Notes: a model not told the origin generated them from the sequence alone. A DNA stretch of 64,000 nt from Rhizobium album (GCF_003122325.1 NZ_QFBC01000001.1:434001-498000), one strand, 5' to 3'. Numbered from the stretch's first letter, positions 28,029-38,106 are shown. Numbers and translations: made by a program.

Positions 28029-28777
28029 GGTTTCGTTCCGGCGAGCAGGAATTCCTTGTTGCCGTCGCCGCCGTCGATGGGCGAGGGGATCAGGCCGAGG
28101 CTTGTCCAGCCCATGTCTTCGACGAACCAGCGTTCCAGCTCGGCCGCGACATCCGGGGCGGTTTCCGGCTCCTTCAGCAGGCCGGCCTTGCTGATCGCGT
28201 CGCGCCCGGCCTCGAACTGCGGTTTCACCAGCAGGATCGCCCTGGCGCCCGGCTCGGCGAGCTCCAGCGCCGGAGCGAGCGCCAGCTTCAGCGAGATGAA
28301 GGAGACGTCGGAGACGATGAACTCGATCGGCCGGTCGTCGATGTCGCCTGGCTCCAGGTAGCGGGCGTTGAGCCCTTCGATGGTGGTCACCTTCTCGTTG
28401 GCAAGCAGCCGCGGATGCATCTGGCCATGACCGACATCGATTGCCGTGACATGGGCGGCGCCGCGCAGCACCAGCACTTCGGTGAAGCCGCCGGTCGAGG
28501 CGCCGACGTCGAGACATTCGGCATCCCTGGGGTCGAGACCGAAATGGTCGAGCGCCGCCACCAGCTTCAGGGCGGCGCGTGAGACGTAGTCCTGGGCCGG
28601 ATCGTCGATGGTGATGATGACGTCCGGGGCGAAGACCAGGCTCGGCTTGGTCACCACCTTGCCGGCAACGGTGACGGTGCCGCGGGCAATGGCGTCGCGG
28701 GCGCGCGAACGGCTGGCCACGAGGTTGCGGGAGACCAGGAGCTGGTCCAGGCGCTGGGGTTCTGATGAGGTCGACAT
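28025..28777 (-). CDS. tlyA: TlyA family rRNA (2'-O-ribose) methyltransferase
   Basis: 250 residues. An N-terminal S4 RNA-binding domain (about 7-68: QRLDQLLVSRNLVASRSRAR) is followed by an FtsJ/RrmJ-type SAM methyltransferase domain (CLDVGASTGGFTEVLVLRGA; VSDVSFISLKLAL; LLVKPQFEAG). TlyA in mycobacteria methylates 16S and 23S rRNA and can act as a haemolysin-like protein; homologues in alphaproteobacteria are usually annotated as rRNA methyltransferases. In related genomes it follows dxs directly; here a chemoreceptor, a small exported gene and a DUF4424 gene lie between them. Confidence 0.93.
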   Translation of the reverse strand: MSTSSEPQRLDQLLVSRNLVASRSRARDAIARGTVTVAGKVVTKPSLVFAPDVIITIDDPAQDYVSRAALKLVAALDHFGLDPRDAECLDVGASTGGFTEVLVLRGAAHVTAIDVGHGQMHPRLLANEKVTTIEGLNARYLEPGDIDDRPIEFIVSDVSFISLKLALAPALELAEPGARAILLVKPQFEAGRDAISKAGLLKEPETAPDVAAELERWFVEDMGWTSLGLIPSPIDGGDGNKEFLLAGTKP

Positions 28778-29072
28778 GTGCCGTCAATGACGGCCAAACG
28801 CCGTTCTGGCAAGCCTTTTGTTGCGGCGCATCAGCCGTCGCGACAGTCGGCAGGCCATGCCTGGCCGGCGAAAGCGGGCGCTGGGAAGAATTCCTGCTCT
28901 TTGACAACCCCTGGTGGCGGCGGGGACGCGCCGGCGCGCCGAGTTCGCGCTGCGTCGATCTGCATCGCCGAAATGTTCGGAATCGCGATGGTTTTCAACG
29001 CAATCTTAACGGCTGCGCCCTCTTTTGGGATCTGGAGGAGCCGACCCATTCGAATCGAACAGAGCGAACCCC

Positions 29073-31004
29073 ATGTCTCTTAGAAATCTCTCTCTCAACA
29101 AGAAGTTGATTGGTACTTTTGCCGCACTGATGTCGGTTTGTCTTTTAGCGTCCGCAGGCGTCTATTGGCAGGCTGCCGCTTCCCGGGAAGCGTCCCGGCA
29201 ACAATATGAGGCCCAGGGCATCCTCGGCCATGTCGACAATGCGCTCGAGGCGATGCTGGAACAGGCCGTCAATCAGCGCGGTTACCTGCTGTTCAAGAGC
29301 CACAGCACCTACAATGACGTTTTCGCCAATCGCGACAAGATGATCGCCGCGCTGGATGCCGCAAAGGCGGCTGCCGCCGATCGGCCGGAGATGCTGGAAT
29401 CGCTCGTTGCGATGCGCCAGGCAGCCGACGTCTTCCACAAGGAACTGACCGAACCGCAGCTGGAAGCCCGCAAGACGACCGACATGCCGGTCGAAGAGGT
29501 CGCCAATCTCAACCGCGACAAGTCGCGCGGCCAGCTCGACCGCTTCCGCGAGGCTGCGGCCAAGATCAAGCAACAGTCGCTCGAATACAGCAACGGCCTG
29601 GTCGAGGTGCAGAAGGCCGCATTCCGCGACCTGCTGCTGGCACTGCTCGTCGGCGGTGCTCTGGCCGGCGCCATTGCCGTTCTCCTCGTCTGGGCGCTGT
29701 CGCGCGCCATCGTCACGCCGATCGTCGGCATGACGGACGCCATGACCCGCCTTGCCGGCGGCGACAATTCGATCGACGTGCCGGCGCTGGATCGCGGCGA
29801 CGAAGTCGGCAGCATGGCCAAGGCCGTCGCCGTCTTCAAGGATGCGGCGATCGAAAAGATCCGGCTCTCCAAGGATGCCGATGCCATGCGCAGCTCCGCC
29901 GAACGTGAGCGCCAGGCAAACGACGAGCAGAAGGCACGCGAGACGGGCGAGATCGAATTCGCCATCGACGCTCTCGCCAAGGGCCTGTCGAGTCTCGCCA
30001 GCGGCGATGTCGCCTCGCGGCTCGAAACGCCGTTTGCCGGCCGCTTGGAGCGCCTGCGCGTCGATTTCAACGGCGCGGTCGAGAAGCTGCAGTCCGTATT
30101 GCGCTCGGTCGGTCAGAATGCCACCGCGATCAACTCCGGCGCCAACGAGGTCCGCGCCGCTGCCGACGACCTGGCGCGCCGCACCGAACAGCAGGCCGCT
30201 TCCGTCGAAGAGACCGCAGCCGCGCTGGAGCAGGTGACGACCACCGTCAAGGATACCGCCCGCGGCGCCGAAGAGGCCGGCCGCCTCGTCGAGCGCACCC
30301 GCGCCGGCGCCGAGCGGTCGGGCGAGATCGTCCGCAATGCGGTGTCGGCGATGCATGAAATCGAAAAGTCCTCGGGCGAGATTTCCAACATCATCGGCGT
30401 CATCGACGAAATCGCCTTCCAGACCAACCTGCTGGCGCTGAATGCCGGCGTCGAGGCCGCCCGCGCCGGTGAGGCCGGCAAGGGGTTCGCCGTCGTCGCC
30501 CAGGAAGTGCGCGAGCTCGCCCAGCGTTCCGCCAAGGCCGCGAAGGAGATCAAGGCGTTGATCACCGCCTCCAGCCAGCATGTCGGAAATGGTGTCTCGC
30601 TCGTCGGCGAGACCGGCAAGGCGCTGGAAGCGATCGTGGCCGAGGTGGCCGAGATCAACACCCATGTCAGCGCCATCGTCGTCGCCGCCCGCGAACAGTC
30701 GACCGGCTTGCAGGAGATCAACACCTCCGTCAACGCCATGGACCAGGGCACGCAACAAAACGCCGCCATGGTCGAGCAGCAGACGGCGGCAAGCCATTCG
30801 CTGGCCCGCGAAGCCCATGCGCTGGACGAGCTGCTGGCGCAGTTCAACCTCGGCCACTCCATGCTGTCGGCGTCGCGCCCGGTTGCCGCCCCGGCGAATG
30901 CCCGGCCGGTGGCGTCGGCACCGCGCGACATGCGCTCCACCGTCGCCCGCGCCTTTGCTTCACGGGGCAATGCCGCAGTGAAGGAAGAGTGGTCGGAATT
31001 CTGA
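29073..31004 (+). CDS. Methyl-accepting chemotaxis protein with CHASE3-like sensor
   Basis: 643 residues from the ATG at 29073 (MSLRNLSLNKKLIGTFAALM). TM1 is at about 9-29, a four-helix CHASE3-like periplasmic domain at about 35-185 (QAVNQRGYLLFKS is typical), TM2 at about 190-212, then HAMP and the MCP signalling domain with tip DEIAFQTNLLALNAGVEAAR. The last residues, EEWSEF, match the WxxF pentapeptide that tethers the CheR/CheB adaptation enzymes, unlike the receptor at 10594. A chemoreceptor beside tlyA is also known in Ensifer (mcpU, from memory), but that one has a different sensor domain. The ribosome-binding site is weak. Confidence 0.94.
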   Translation: MSLRNLSLNKKLIGTFAALMSVCLLASAGVYWQAAASREASRQQYEAQGILGHVDNALEAMLEQAVNQRGYLLFKSHSTYNDVFANRDKMIAALDAAKAAAADRPEMLESLVAMRQAADVFHKELTEPQLEARKTTDMPVEEVANLNRDKSRGQLDRFREAAAKIKQQSLEYSNGLVEVQKAAFRDLLLALLVGGALAGAIAVLLVWALSRAIVTPIVGMTDAMTRLAGGDNSIDVPALDRGDEVGSMAKAVAVFKDAAIEKIRLSKDADAMRSSAERERQANDEQKARETGEIEFAIDALAKGLSSLASGDVASRLETPFAGRLERLRVDFNGAVEKLQSVLRSVGQNATAINSGANEVRAAADDLARRTEQQAASVEETAAALEQVTTTVKDTARGAEEAGRLVERTRAGAERSGEIVRNAVSAMHEIEKSSGEISNIIGVIDEIAFQTNLLALNAGVEAARAGEAGKGFAVVAQEVRELAQRSAKAAKEIKALITASSQHVGNGVSLVGETGKALEAIVAEVAEINTHVSAIVVAAREQSTGLQEINTSVNAMDQGTQQNAAMVEQQTAASHSLAREAHALDELLAQFNLGHSMLSASRPVAAPANARPVASAPRDMRSTVARAFASRGNAAVKEEWSEF

Positions 31005-31021
31005 GCCAGTACACATCAATG

Positions 31022-31060
31022 AAAAAAGGCAGGCTGGTATCGTCCAGCTTGCCTTTTCAT
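31022..31060. terminator. Bidirectional terminator after chemoreceptor
   Basis: AAAAGGCAGGCTGG (31024-31037) pairs with CCAGCTTGCCTTTT (31044-31057) with one G-T pair. The A-run and T-rich flanks allow termination in both directions. Confidence 0.8.
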
Positions 31061-31089
31061 TTTTCGGGGCCTCGCAGAGGTTTGCCTGC

Positions 31090-31130
31090 AACGACAAAGG
31101 CCGCCGGGATCACCGGCGGCCTTTGTCGTT
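31090..31130. terminator. Second long hairpin (18-bp perfect stem)
   Basis: AACGACAAAGGCCGCCGG at 31090-31107 pairs perfectly with 31113-31130, loop GATCA. The arm ends in CTTTGTCGTTT. It probably ends the minus-strand small gene at 31152; two strong hairpins in a row separate the convergent genes. Confidence 0.75.
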
Positions 31131-31151
31131 TCAGCCTGGGATTGTCCGTCG

Positions 31152-31412
31152 TTACAGCCAGATGATCCGGCCCCTGTATTTCATGATGCTCGGTTTCAGA
31201 AGTTCGGCCCAATCGGTGGCTTCGTCCTTTTGCGCCGCCGTCTGCGCCGCGCCCGTCACGTCGTAGCTGCTGCGCAGCTCGGGCAGCCTGGTCTGCAGCC
31301 GGGCGATCATCGCCGCTTCGAGCTGGCGATCGTATTGCGGGGTGTCGTCGGCCGCTGCCGAAAATGCCGTGGCCGCGAGTAATCCTCCCGCCAGCAGGAT
31401 CTTGGTAAGCAT
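31152..31412 (-). CDS. Small exported protein of unknown function
   Basis: 86 residues from the ATG at 31412, with AGGGA ten bases upstream; the longer frame to 31484 is rejected. It has a signal peptide (MLTKILLAGGLLAATAFSAAA) and a mature helical part of about 65 residues (DRQLEAAMIARLQTRLPELR) ending KYRGRIIWL. No family is recognised. It has its own hairpin terminator and is divergent from the DUF4424 gene. Confidence 0.7.
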   Translation of the reverse strand: MLTKILLAGGLLAATAFSAAADDTPQYDRQLEAAMIARLQTRLPELRSSYDVTGAAQTAAQKDEATDWAELLKPSIMKYRGRIIWL

Positions 31413-31698
31413 GGTTCTGTCCCTGTCATTCTTGTTTGTTTTGATGCTCGGAACCTTAGCAAGGAGACATTCAAAAACCGCCAAGGAAGATGGTTACACG
31501 CCAGCCAACGGCCATGGTTTCGCGAAGGTTTCCAAGCGGGCCGCAGGCCGCGTCGGCGACTTTCTTTGGGCGCATCGCGCCTTGCCGCCGCAGCTGTGCC
31601 GCCGGTCGCTTGCGCCGGGGCAGGGGCTTGTCTAACGCTTGTGTCAGCCGGGGGTGGAGACTGCCGCCCGACCTCTCCTCGAACCGGGATTTGCGACG

Positions 31699-32730
31699 AT
31701 GATGACCAGACTTTCGGCGGCGCCCATCACCTGCCTCTTGACCGCCTGCCTGCTTGCCGCGCCGGCGCTCGCCAACGACACCATGGCCGAACTGAAGACC
31801 GGCGGCATCATCTATGTCGAGACGCTTGATGTCACCATGGAGGAGGAGGACCTGTTCATCTCGCCGGCCGAGGTGCGGGTGAACTATGTCTTCGCCAACG
31901 ATACCGACCGCGACATCCACACCGTCGTCGCCTTCCCGATGCCGGAGGTCACCGGCGGGCCGGGTCAGAACGTCGCCGTCTACGACCCGAACTCCGACAA
32001 CATGCTGGGCTTCACCGTCAGCCAGGACGGCAAGTCGATCACGCCGGAACTGCAGCAGCGCGCCACTGCCAACGGCGTCGACATCACCGGCGACCTGATC
32101 GCCCACAAGATCCCGCTGCTGCCCTTGAGCGAAGCGACCAACAAGGCGCTGAACGCCTTGGCCGACGACGTGCGCCAGGATTTCTTCGACCGTGGCATTG
32201 CCATGGATTCGAGCTACGATGCCGGTGAAGGCATGCAGCGCGATACCTCGGCGCTGTGGACGATGAGCTCGGTCTACTGGTGGCGCACGACGTTCCCGGC
32301 GCATTCGAGGATCAAGGTCGCCCACACCTACAAGCCGAGCGTCGGCGGCACGGTGGCGACCACCTATCTCGACGAAAACAACGAGGGCAAGGGCGAGCGC
32401 TACGAGGAATATGTCAAGCGTTTCTGCATCGACGACGCCATGGTCAAGATCGCCAGGCAGTCGAACGAGGCGATGGCGAGCGGCAAGCCCTACTTCATGG
32501 AAAACTGGATTTCCTACGTGCTGAAGACCGGCGCCAACTGGGGCGGCACCATCAAGAAGTTCAAGCTGACCGTCGACAAGGGCAGGTCGGAAAACTACGT
32601 CAGCTTCTGCGGCACCGGCGTGAAGAAGGTTGGCCCGACCAGCTTCGAGATGACCGCCGAGGATTTTTTCCCGGAAAAGGATCTCGATATCCTGCTCTTG
32701 GCAAAGGTGGATAACACCCTGCAGCCGTAA
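31699..32730 (+). CDS. DUF4424 family exported protein
   Basis: 343 residues from tandem ATGs at 31699/31702. The signal peptide ends near LLAAPALAND. The mature part begins DTMAELKTGGIIYVET, then VRVNYVFANDTDRDIHTVVA, FPMPEV and YWWRTTFPAHSRIKVAHTYK, the pattern I associate with DUF4424. These are predicted periplasmic or secreted proteins of unknown role. A late single Cys region (SFCGTGVKK) is present. The start choice is supported by the signal peptide; the ribosome-binding site is weak. Confidence 0.8.
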   Translation: MMTRLSAAPITCLLTACLLAAPALANDTMAELKTGGIIYVETLDVTMEEEDLFISPAEVRVNYVFANDTDRDIHTVVAFPMPEVTGGPGQNVAVYDPNSDNMLGFTVSQDGKSITPELQQRATANGVDITGDLIAHKIPLLPLSEATNKALNALADDVRQDFFDRGIAMDSSYDAGEGMQRDTSALWTMSSVYWWRTTFPAHSRIKVAHTYKPSVGGTVATTYLDENNEGKGERYEEYVKRFCIDDAMVKIARQSNEAMASGKPYFMENWISYVLKTGANWGGTIKKFKLTVDKGRSENYVSFCGTGVKKVGPTSFEMTAEDFFPEKDLDILLLAKVDNTLQP

Positions 32731-32746
32731 GGGCTTGGGTTAGCCG

Positions 32747-32775
32747 TCCCCTTTTCCCCGCTGGGGAGAAGGGGA
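32747..32775. repeat. CCCCTTTTCCCC/GGGGAGAAGGGG hairpin
   Basis: Thirteen-base stem (one G-T pair) with a 3-base loop between the convergent DUF4424 and dxs genes. It is the same type as the hairpin at 4016-4037 and has no T-tract. Confidence 0.6.
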
Positions 32776-32824
32776 TATGCAGCACCGTCCCATCTCTATG
32801 AGAACACGTGCTCACGCACGCGGA

Positions 32825-34744
32825 TTACCCCGCGGCGCCGACCTCGATCTGCTTCTGCCCAAGCGCCCGGAACACCGTCGAGACGATGCCGGCGCGGTCG
32901 AGGCCCGCCTTGGCGTACATGGCTTCCGGTTTGGCCTGTTCCATCCAGTTGTCCGGCAACACCAGCGGCCGGATCTTCAGCCCGTTGTCGAGCAGCCCTT
33001 CGGTGGCGAGCAACTGCATCACCTGCGCGCCGAAACCGCCGATCGAGCCTTCTTCCACCGTCACCAGCACCTGATGATGGCGGGCGAGCTGGCGGATGAG
33101 ATCGGCATCCAGCGGCTTGGCAAAGCGCGCGTCGGCGACGGTGGTGGAAAGGCCGGCAGCATCGAGGTCCTCGGCCGCCAGCAGACATTCCGCCAGCCGC
33201 GTGCCGAAGGAGAGCAGGGCAACCGTCGTGCCCTGCTTCATCACTCGGCCCTTGCCGATTTCGAGGATTTCGCCGCGCACCGGCATCTCGACGCCGACGC
33301 CCTCGCCGCGCGGGTAGCGGAAGGAGATCGGGCCTTCGTCATAGGCGGCCGCGGTGCGCACCATGTGCTTCAGCTCCGCCTCGTCGGCCGCCGCCATGAC
33401 GACGAAACCGGGCAGGGAGGCGAGGAAGGTGGTGTCGAAGGAGCCGGCATGCGTCGGTCCGTCGGCGCCGACGAAACCGGCGCGGTCGATGGGGAAACGC
33501 ACCGGCAGGCCCTGGATCGCCACGTCGTGCACCACTTGGTCATAGGCGCGCTGCAGGAAGGTGGAATAAAGCGCCGCAAACGGCTTGTAGCCTTCGGCGG
33601 CAAGGCCGGCGGCAAAGGTCACCGCATGCTGCTCGGCGATGCCGACGTCGAAGCAGCGGGCGGGAAACAGCTCGGCCAGCTTGTCGAGCCCGGTGCCGGA
33701 GGGCATGGCGGCGGTGACGCCGATGATCTTTTCGTCATGGCGGGCTTCCTCGACCAGCGCCTCGGCGAAGACGGAGGTATAGGCGGGCGCATTCGGCTTG
33801 GCCTTCGCCTGCGCGCCGGTGATGACGTCGAACTTGTTGACGCCGTGATATTTGTCGGCGGCGGCTTCCGCCGGCGCGTATCCCTTGCCCTTCTGGGTGA
33901 CGACATGGATCAGCACCGGCCCCTGCTGGTGGTCGCGCACGTTGCGCAGCACCGGCAGCAGATGGTCGAAGGAATGGCCGTCGATCGGGCCGATGTGGTA
34001 AAAACCCATCTCCTCGAACATGGTGCCGCCGGTGACGTAGCCGCGGGCATGCTCGACGGCGCGGGTAATCGCCCGGTCGATGTTCTTGCCGAGATAGGCC
34101 GTCAGCTTCTTGCCGAGCTCGCGAAAGCCCATATAGGTGCGGCCGGAGGCGAGGCGGGCGAGATAGGCGCTCATCGCGCCCGTCGGCGGCGCGATCGACA
34201 TGTCGTTGTCGTTGAGGATGACGATCAGCCGGGCATCCAGCGCGCCGGCATTGTTCAGCGCCTCGTAGGCCATGCCGGCCGACATGGCGCCGTCGCCGAT
34301 GACGGCGATGACGCGGCGGTCGGTCTGGCTGAGTTCGGCCGCCACCGCCATGCCGAGACCGGCGGAAATCGAGGTGGAGGAGTGCGCGGCGCCAAACGGG
34401 TCGTATTCGCTTTCCGCCCGGCGGGTGAAGCCGGAGAGGCCGCCTTCCTGGCGCAGTGTGCGGATGCGGTCGCGCCGGCCGGTGAGGATCTTGTGCGGAT
34501 AACACTGGTGGCCGACGTCGAAGATCAGCCGGTCGTCCGGCGTGTTGAACACCTTGTGGATGGCGATGGTCAGTTCCACCACGCCGAGGCCGGCGCCGAG
34601 ATGGCCACCCGTGCTCGACACCGCATCGATCATCTCGTCGCGAAGCTCGCGGGCGAGTTGCGGCAGATCACGATCATCCAGCTTTCTGAGGTCCACGGGC
34701 AGGTCGACCTGGTTCAAAAGCGGAGTCTCGGGAAGTTTTGTCAC
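32825..34744 (-). CDS. dxs: 1-deoxy-D-xylulose-5-phosphate synthase
   Basis: 639 residues from a GTG start at 34744 ([20 protein letters not shown]), with GAGG about nine bases upstream; the longer frame to 34975 is not supported. Thiamine-diphosphate enzyme condensing pyruvate and glyceraldehyde-3-phosphate in the first step of the MEP isoprenoid pathway. It has [14 protein letters not shown], the ThDP motif [35 protein letters not shown] and C-terminal transketolase-like domains. The pathway's last gene, ispH, is at the far end of the window. It is the last gene of the minus-strand hdac-xseB-SDR-pirin-dxs run. Confidence 0.96.
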   Translation of the reverse strand: MTKLPETPLLNQVDLPVDLRKLDDRDLPQLARELRDEMIDAVSSTGGHLGAGLGVVELTIAIHKVFNTPDDRLIFDVGHQCYPHKILTGRRDRIRTLRQEGGLSGFTRRAESEYDPFGAAHSSTSISAGLGMAVAAELSQTDRRVIAVIGDGAMSAGMAYEALNNAGALDARLIVILNDNDMSIAPPTGAMSAYLARLASGRTYMGFRELGKKLTAYLGKNIDRAITRAVEHARGYVTGGTMFEEMGFYHIGPIDGHSFDHLLPVLRNVRDHQQGPVLIHVVTQKGKGYAPAEAAADKYHGVNKFDVITGAQAKAKPNAPAYTSVFAEALVEEARHDEKIIGVTAAMPSGTGLDKLAELFPARCFDVGIAEQHAVTFAAGLAAEGYKPFAALYSTFLQRAYDQVVHDVAIQGLPVRFPIDRAGFVGADGPTHAGSFDTTFLASLPGFVVMAAADEAELKHMVRTAAAYDEGPISFRYPRGEGVGVEMPVRGEILEIGKGRVMKQGTTVALLSFGTRLAECLLAAEDLDAAGLSTTVADARFAKPLDADLIRQLARHHQVLVTVEEGSIGGFGAQVMQLLATEGLLDNGLKIRPLVLPDNWMEQAKPEAMYAKAGLDRAGIVSTVFRALGQKQIEVGAAG

Positions 34745-34854
34745 GGGCGATCGCCTCTTCTTGGTGTTTTGGCAGGCATGCCGCCATACTGCAAAACTAT
34801 CTGTGGCAAAAGCGCCAGGTTTCAACAAGTCATGTTTTTGTGGTCGAAAGGCGG

Positions 34855-35778
34855 TCAACTCTGCGGCAACGGCACGAATTCTTCCTCGTCGCCCGGCACG
34901 ATGTCGAAACGGCCGGTGCGCCACTCCTCCTTCGCCTGTTCGATGCGCTCCTTCGAGGAGGAGACGAAATTCCACCAGATATAGCGTTTCGACGACAGCG
35001 CCGCGCCGCCGAACAGCATGATATGACAGCCTTCCTCGCCACCCTCCAGGGTGATGTCGTCGCCCGGCCGGAAGACCAGCAGCTGGTCGGCGGCAAAACG
35101 ATCGCCGGCGACGACGAGCGAACCGGAGAGGATGTAGATCGCCCGCTCCTCATGCACGGCCGGGAAGGGGAAACGCGATCCCGGCGTCAGCGTCAGGTCG
35201 ACATAGAGCGTATCGGTAAAGGCCGCCACCGGCGACGACAGGCCCTCGAAGCTGCCGATCACCACGCGGCCGCTGGCGCCATCGATGTCGATCAGCGGCA
35301 TCTCGGCTCTGGCGGTGTGGGCGAAGGCGGGCGCCATTTCCTCCATCCGGTCCGGCAGGGCGAGCCAGGTCTGCAGCCCCGACATCGACAGCGGATGGCC
35401 GCGCAGGTTTTCCGGCGTGCGTTCGGAATGGACGATGCCGCGGCCGGCCGTCATCAGGTTGATGTCGCCGGGACGGATGACGAGTTCGGTGCCGAGGCTG
35501 TCGCGATGCTTGATCTCGCCGTCGAACAGATAGGTGACGGTGGACAGCCCGATATGCGGATGCGGCTTGACGTCCAGCGCCTCGCCGGCGCGCAGCACCG
35601 CCGGCCCCATGCGGTCGAAGAAGATGAACGGCCCGACCAGCCGACGGCGCGAGGTCGGCAGGGCGCGCCTGACCGCGAAGCCGCCGATATCGCTCGAACG
35701 CGGGATGATCAGCTGCTCGATGGCATCGCAGGCAAAGGCATCGCCGGCAACGGGATCAGTTCCGGGGAAAAAGGACAT
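34855..35778 (-). CDS. Pirin family protein
   Basis: 307-residue bicupin. The metal site corresponding to human pirin is seen as H73 and H75 (HPHIG at 73-77), H117 and E119 (VHSE). Pirins are iron-binding; some have quercetin 2,3-dioxygenase activity. A second C-terminal cupin domain is present. The start at 35778 has AGGAGA about ten bases upstream. It lies between the SDR gene and dxs on the same strand, 110 bp upstream of dxs. The cellular role is unknown. Confidence 0.92.
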   Translation of the reverse strand: MSFFPGTDPVAGDAFACDAIEQLIIPRSSDIGGFAVRRALPTSRRRLVGPFIFFDRMGPAVLRAGEALDVKPHPHIGLSTVTYLFDGEIKHRDSLGTELVIRPGDINLMTAGRGIVHSERTPENLRGHPLSMSGLQTWLALPDRMEEMAPAFAHTARAEMPLIDIDGASGRVVIGSFEGLSSPVAAFTDTLYVDLTLTPGSRFPFPAVHEERAIYILSGSLVVAGDRFAADQLLVFRPGDDITLEGGEEGCHIMLFGGAALSSKRYIWWNFVSSSKERIEQAKEEWRTGRFDIVPGDEEEFVPLPQS

Positions 35779-35850
35779 GGCATGGTCTCCTGTCGCAAGC
35801 GCCTCAGCCGAGCATAGGCCCCTGCGGCGCGCAGCGAAAGCCTCGCCGGT

Positions 35851-36618
35851 TCAGATCGCCGTGAAGCCGTTGTCGACGAACAGATGGGCGCCGTTCACGA
35901 AGCTCGACTCGTCGCTGGCGAGATACAGCGCCGCGCGTGCCACGTCTTCGGGCTCGCCGATCCGACCCTGCTGGGCAGCGATCGCCGCGTCGGAGACGTC
36001 GACGCCATGCGCCTGCAGTTCGGCGACTTCCCGCAGCCCGTGCGGCGTGCGGATGAAGCCGGGGCAGACGGCATTGCAGCGGATGTTGCGGTCCCTGAAT
36101 TCCACCGCGATCGCCCGGGCAAACATGTGCACGGCGCCCTTGGTCGTGTCGTAGAGCACTTCCATCGGCGTTGCCGCGACGGCGGAGATGGAAGAGGTGC
36201 AGACGATCGAGCCGCCGCCGGCCTCGATCATCTTGGGAAGAACCGCCTTGGTCATCAGGAACATCGAGCGGACATTGACCGCATGCAGCCAGTCCCATTC
36301 CTCGACCGTCGTTTCGAGGAACGGCTTGATGACGATGGTGCCGGCATGGTTGAACAGCACGTTGACGGCGCCGTAGCGTGCCTGGACGCCGGCGACGGCC
36401 GCGTTGACCGCGCCCTCGTCGGAGACGTCGGCCGTCCAGAAATCGGCGTCGCCACCGGCATCGCGGATCGCCTTGACGGTCTCTGCGGCGGCGTCGGCAT
36501 TGCGGTCGATGATCGCCAGCTTTGCGCCCTCGGCGGCAAACAGCTTCGACGCTGCCCCGCCCATCCCGGTCGCGCCGCCGGAAACGATGGCGACCTTTCC
36601 TTTCAGCCTGTCCGTCAT
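35851..36618 (-). CDS. Short-chain dehydrogenase/reductase (SDR)
   Basis: 255 residues from the ATG at 36618, with GGGGAG upstream. Classical SDR: cofactor loop SGGATGMGG at 13-21, NHAG at 90-93 (variant of NNAG), catalytic Ser in TSSIS at 141-145, Y156 and K160 (YDTTK). The end of strand 2 reads IIDRN, where an acidic Asp favours NAD(H) over NADP(H). The substrate is unknown. Its position between xseB and the pirin gene suggests it was inserted into the conserved xseB-dxs order. Confidence 0.92.
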   Translation of the reverse strand: MTDRLKGKVAIVSGGATGMGGAASKLFAAEGAKLAIIDRNADAAAETVKAIRDAGGDADFWTADVSDEGAVNAAVAGVQARYGAVNVLFNHAGTIVIKPFLETTVEEWDWLHAVNVRSMFLMTKAVLPKMIEAGGGSIVCTSSISAVAATPMEVLYDTTKGAVHMFARAIAVEFRDRNIRCNAVCPGFIRTPHGLREVAELQAHGVDVSDAAIAAQQGRIGEPEDVARAALYLASDESSFVNGAHLFVDNGFTAI

Positions 36619-36678
36619 GATTGCAGTCTCCCCGTCATGGATGGGGCTCCACCCGCATCCGGCCCCCAAAACCTTTTC

Positions 36679-36933
36679 TTATTCCCCGTCGAGTGCCTCG
36701 ACGCCCTGCGGCTTGCCGGCGCGGTCGAGACGGATCTTCTCGATGCGGTTCTCCGCCGCGTTCAGCAGCGTCTCGCAATGCTTCTTCAAGGCTTCGCCGC
36801 GCTCGTAGATGGCGATGGACTCGTCGAGCGCCACGTCGCCGCGCTCCAGGCGCTGAACGATGCTTTCGAGCTCGGCTACCGCCTTTTCGAATGTATAGCC
36901 GGAAACCTCGGCCAGTGGGGTGCTCTCGCTCAT
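36679..36933 (-). CDS. xseB: Exodeoxyribonuclease VII small subunit
   Basis: 84 residues from the ATG at 36933, preceded by AGAGG; an alternative TTG at 36939 would overlap the hdac stop. The sequence ([39 protein letters not shown]) is typical of XseB, the helical regulatory subunit of ExoVII that degrades single-stranded DNA with XseA. It begins 2 bp after the hdac stop, so it is translationally linked. xseA is not in the window. Confidence 0.94.
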   Translation of the reverse strand: MSESTPLAEVSGYTFEKAVAELESIVQRLERGDVALDESIAIYERGEALKKHCETLLNAAENRIEKIRLDRAGKPQGVEALDGE

Positions 36934-36935
36934 CG

Positions 36936-37871
36936 TCAACCTCTCATCAAACGTGAAATATGCAAACCGGCGGATTCCGCCAGTCCTTCCAGGTCGTAGC
37001 CGCCCTCGAGGATGCTGACAATGCGGTTGCCCGCCGTCCTGTCGGCGATCTCCATCAGCCGCCCGGTCGCCCAGTCGAAATCCTCGCCGACCAGATTGAT
37101 CTGCGCCAGCGGATCGCGGTGATGCGCGTCGAAGCCGGCGGAGATCAGGATGAGATCGGGCGAAAAATCCTTGAGCGCCGGCAGCACGCGCGATTTGAAC
37201 GCCTCGCGAAAATGGTCGCTGCCGTCATTGGCGGAAAGCGGCGCGTTGACGATGTTGCCGCTTGCGCCCTCTTCGTCCTTCCTGCCGGTGCCGGGATAGA
37301 GCGGCATCTGGTGGGTGGAGCAGAACAGCACGTCTGGATCGTCCCAGAAAATATCCTGCGTGCCGTTGCCATGATGCACGTCCCAATCGACGATGGCGAC
37401 CCGTTCGGCACCGTGCGCCTTGCGGGCATGCCGGGCGGCGATGGCGATGGTGTTGAACAGGCAGAACCCCATGGCGCGGCTGCGCTCGGCATGGTGCCCC
37501 GGCGGCCGGCTGGCGACGAAGACATTGTCCGCCCTGCCGGCAAACACGTCATCGACCGCCGCCATGGCGCCGCCAATGCCGGTCAGTGCCGCCTGCAGGC
37601 TTTTCTGGCTGGCATAGGTGTCGGACTCGATCTGGTTGATCTCGTCCTCCTCTTCCGGCACGGCGCGCATGACGGAGAAGAGATGTTCCTCCGGATGCGC
37701 CAGCAGCACGGCATCCTCATTGGCCTGCGGCGCCTGGTGGCGCTGCAGGCCGGAAAAATTGGCATGCTCCAGGGCGATGTTGAGCGAGCGCAGCCTGTCG
37801 GCGCGCTCCGGGTGGCCGGGGGGCGTGTTGTGCTCCAGAAAAACGGGATGTTCGTAGAGACGCGTCGTCAT
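36936..37871 (-). CDS. Histone deacetylase family protein (acetylpolyamine/acetoin-type hydrolase)
   Basis: 311 residues. Zn-dependent amidohydrolase motifs are intact: RPPGHHAE at 122-129, [10 protein letters not shown] at 162-171 and [11 protein letters not shown] near 242-252, with the catalytic His pair and the Asp/His/Asp zinc ligands. Bacterial members deacetylate acetylpolyamines or small acetylated substrates; the substrate here is not known. The ATG at 37871 has AAAGGA upstream. It is the first gene of the minus-strand run ending in dxs, and this hdac-xseB pairing is conserved in rhizobia. Confidence 0.93.
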   Translation of the reverse strand: MTTRLYEHPVFLEHNTPPGHPERADRLRSLNIALEHANFSGLQRHQAPQANEDAVLLAHPEEHLFSVMRAVPEEEDEINQIESDTYASQKSLQAALTGIGGAMAAVDDVFAGRADNVFVASRPPGHHAERSRAMGFCLFNTIAIAARHARKAHGAERVAIVDWDVHHGNGTQDIFWDDPDVLFCSTHQMPLYPGTGRKDEEGASGNIVNAPLSANDGSDHFREAFKSRVLPALKDFSPDLILISAGFDAHHRDPLAQINLVGEDFDWATGRLMEIADRTAGNRIVSILEGGYDLEGLAESAGLHISRLMRG

Positions 37872-38106
37872 GCCGGGTTCCTTTGCGGCAAGGATTGAAG
37901 CGCAGGCCGCCTTCTGTCCAGCAGATGGGGCGGAAATCGCCGCTTTTCAACAGGAGATCTTGCCGCAACGGAACGGATGGCGGGGCAATGCCGCTTGTTC
38001 CAGGGTGAGAAAAATGCCTTAGATGAATTCTAAAGCATAAAGCATGTTTCTTCCCGGACTGGGGACGCGTCCGGGGAGATGATTGCAGGTATTTTGGGGG
38101 CAGGCA

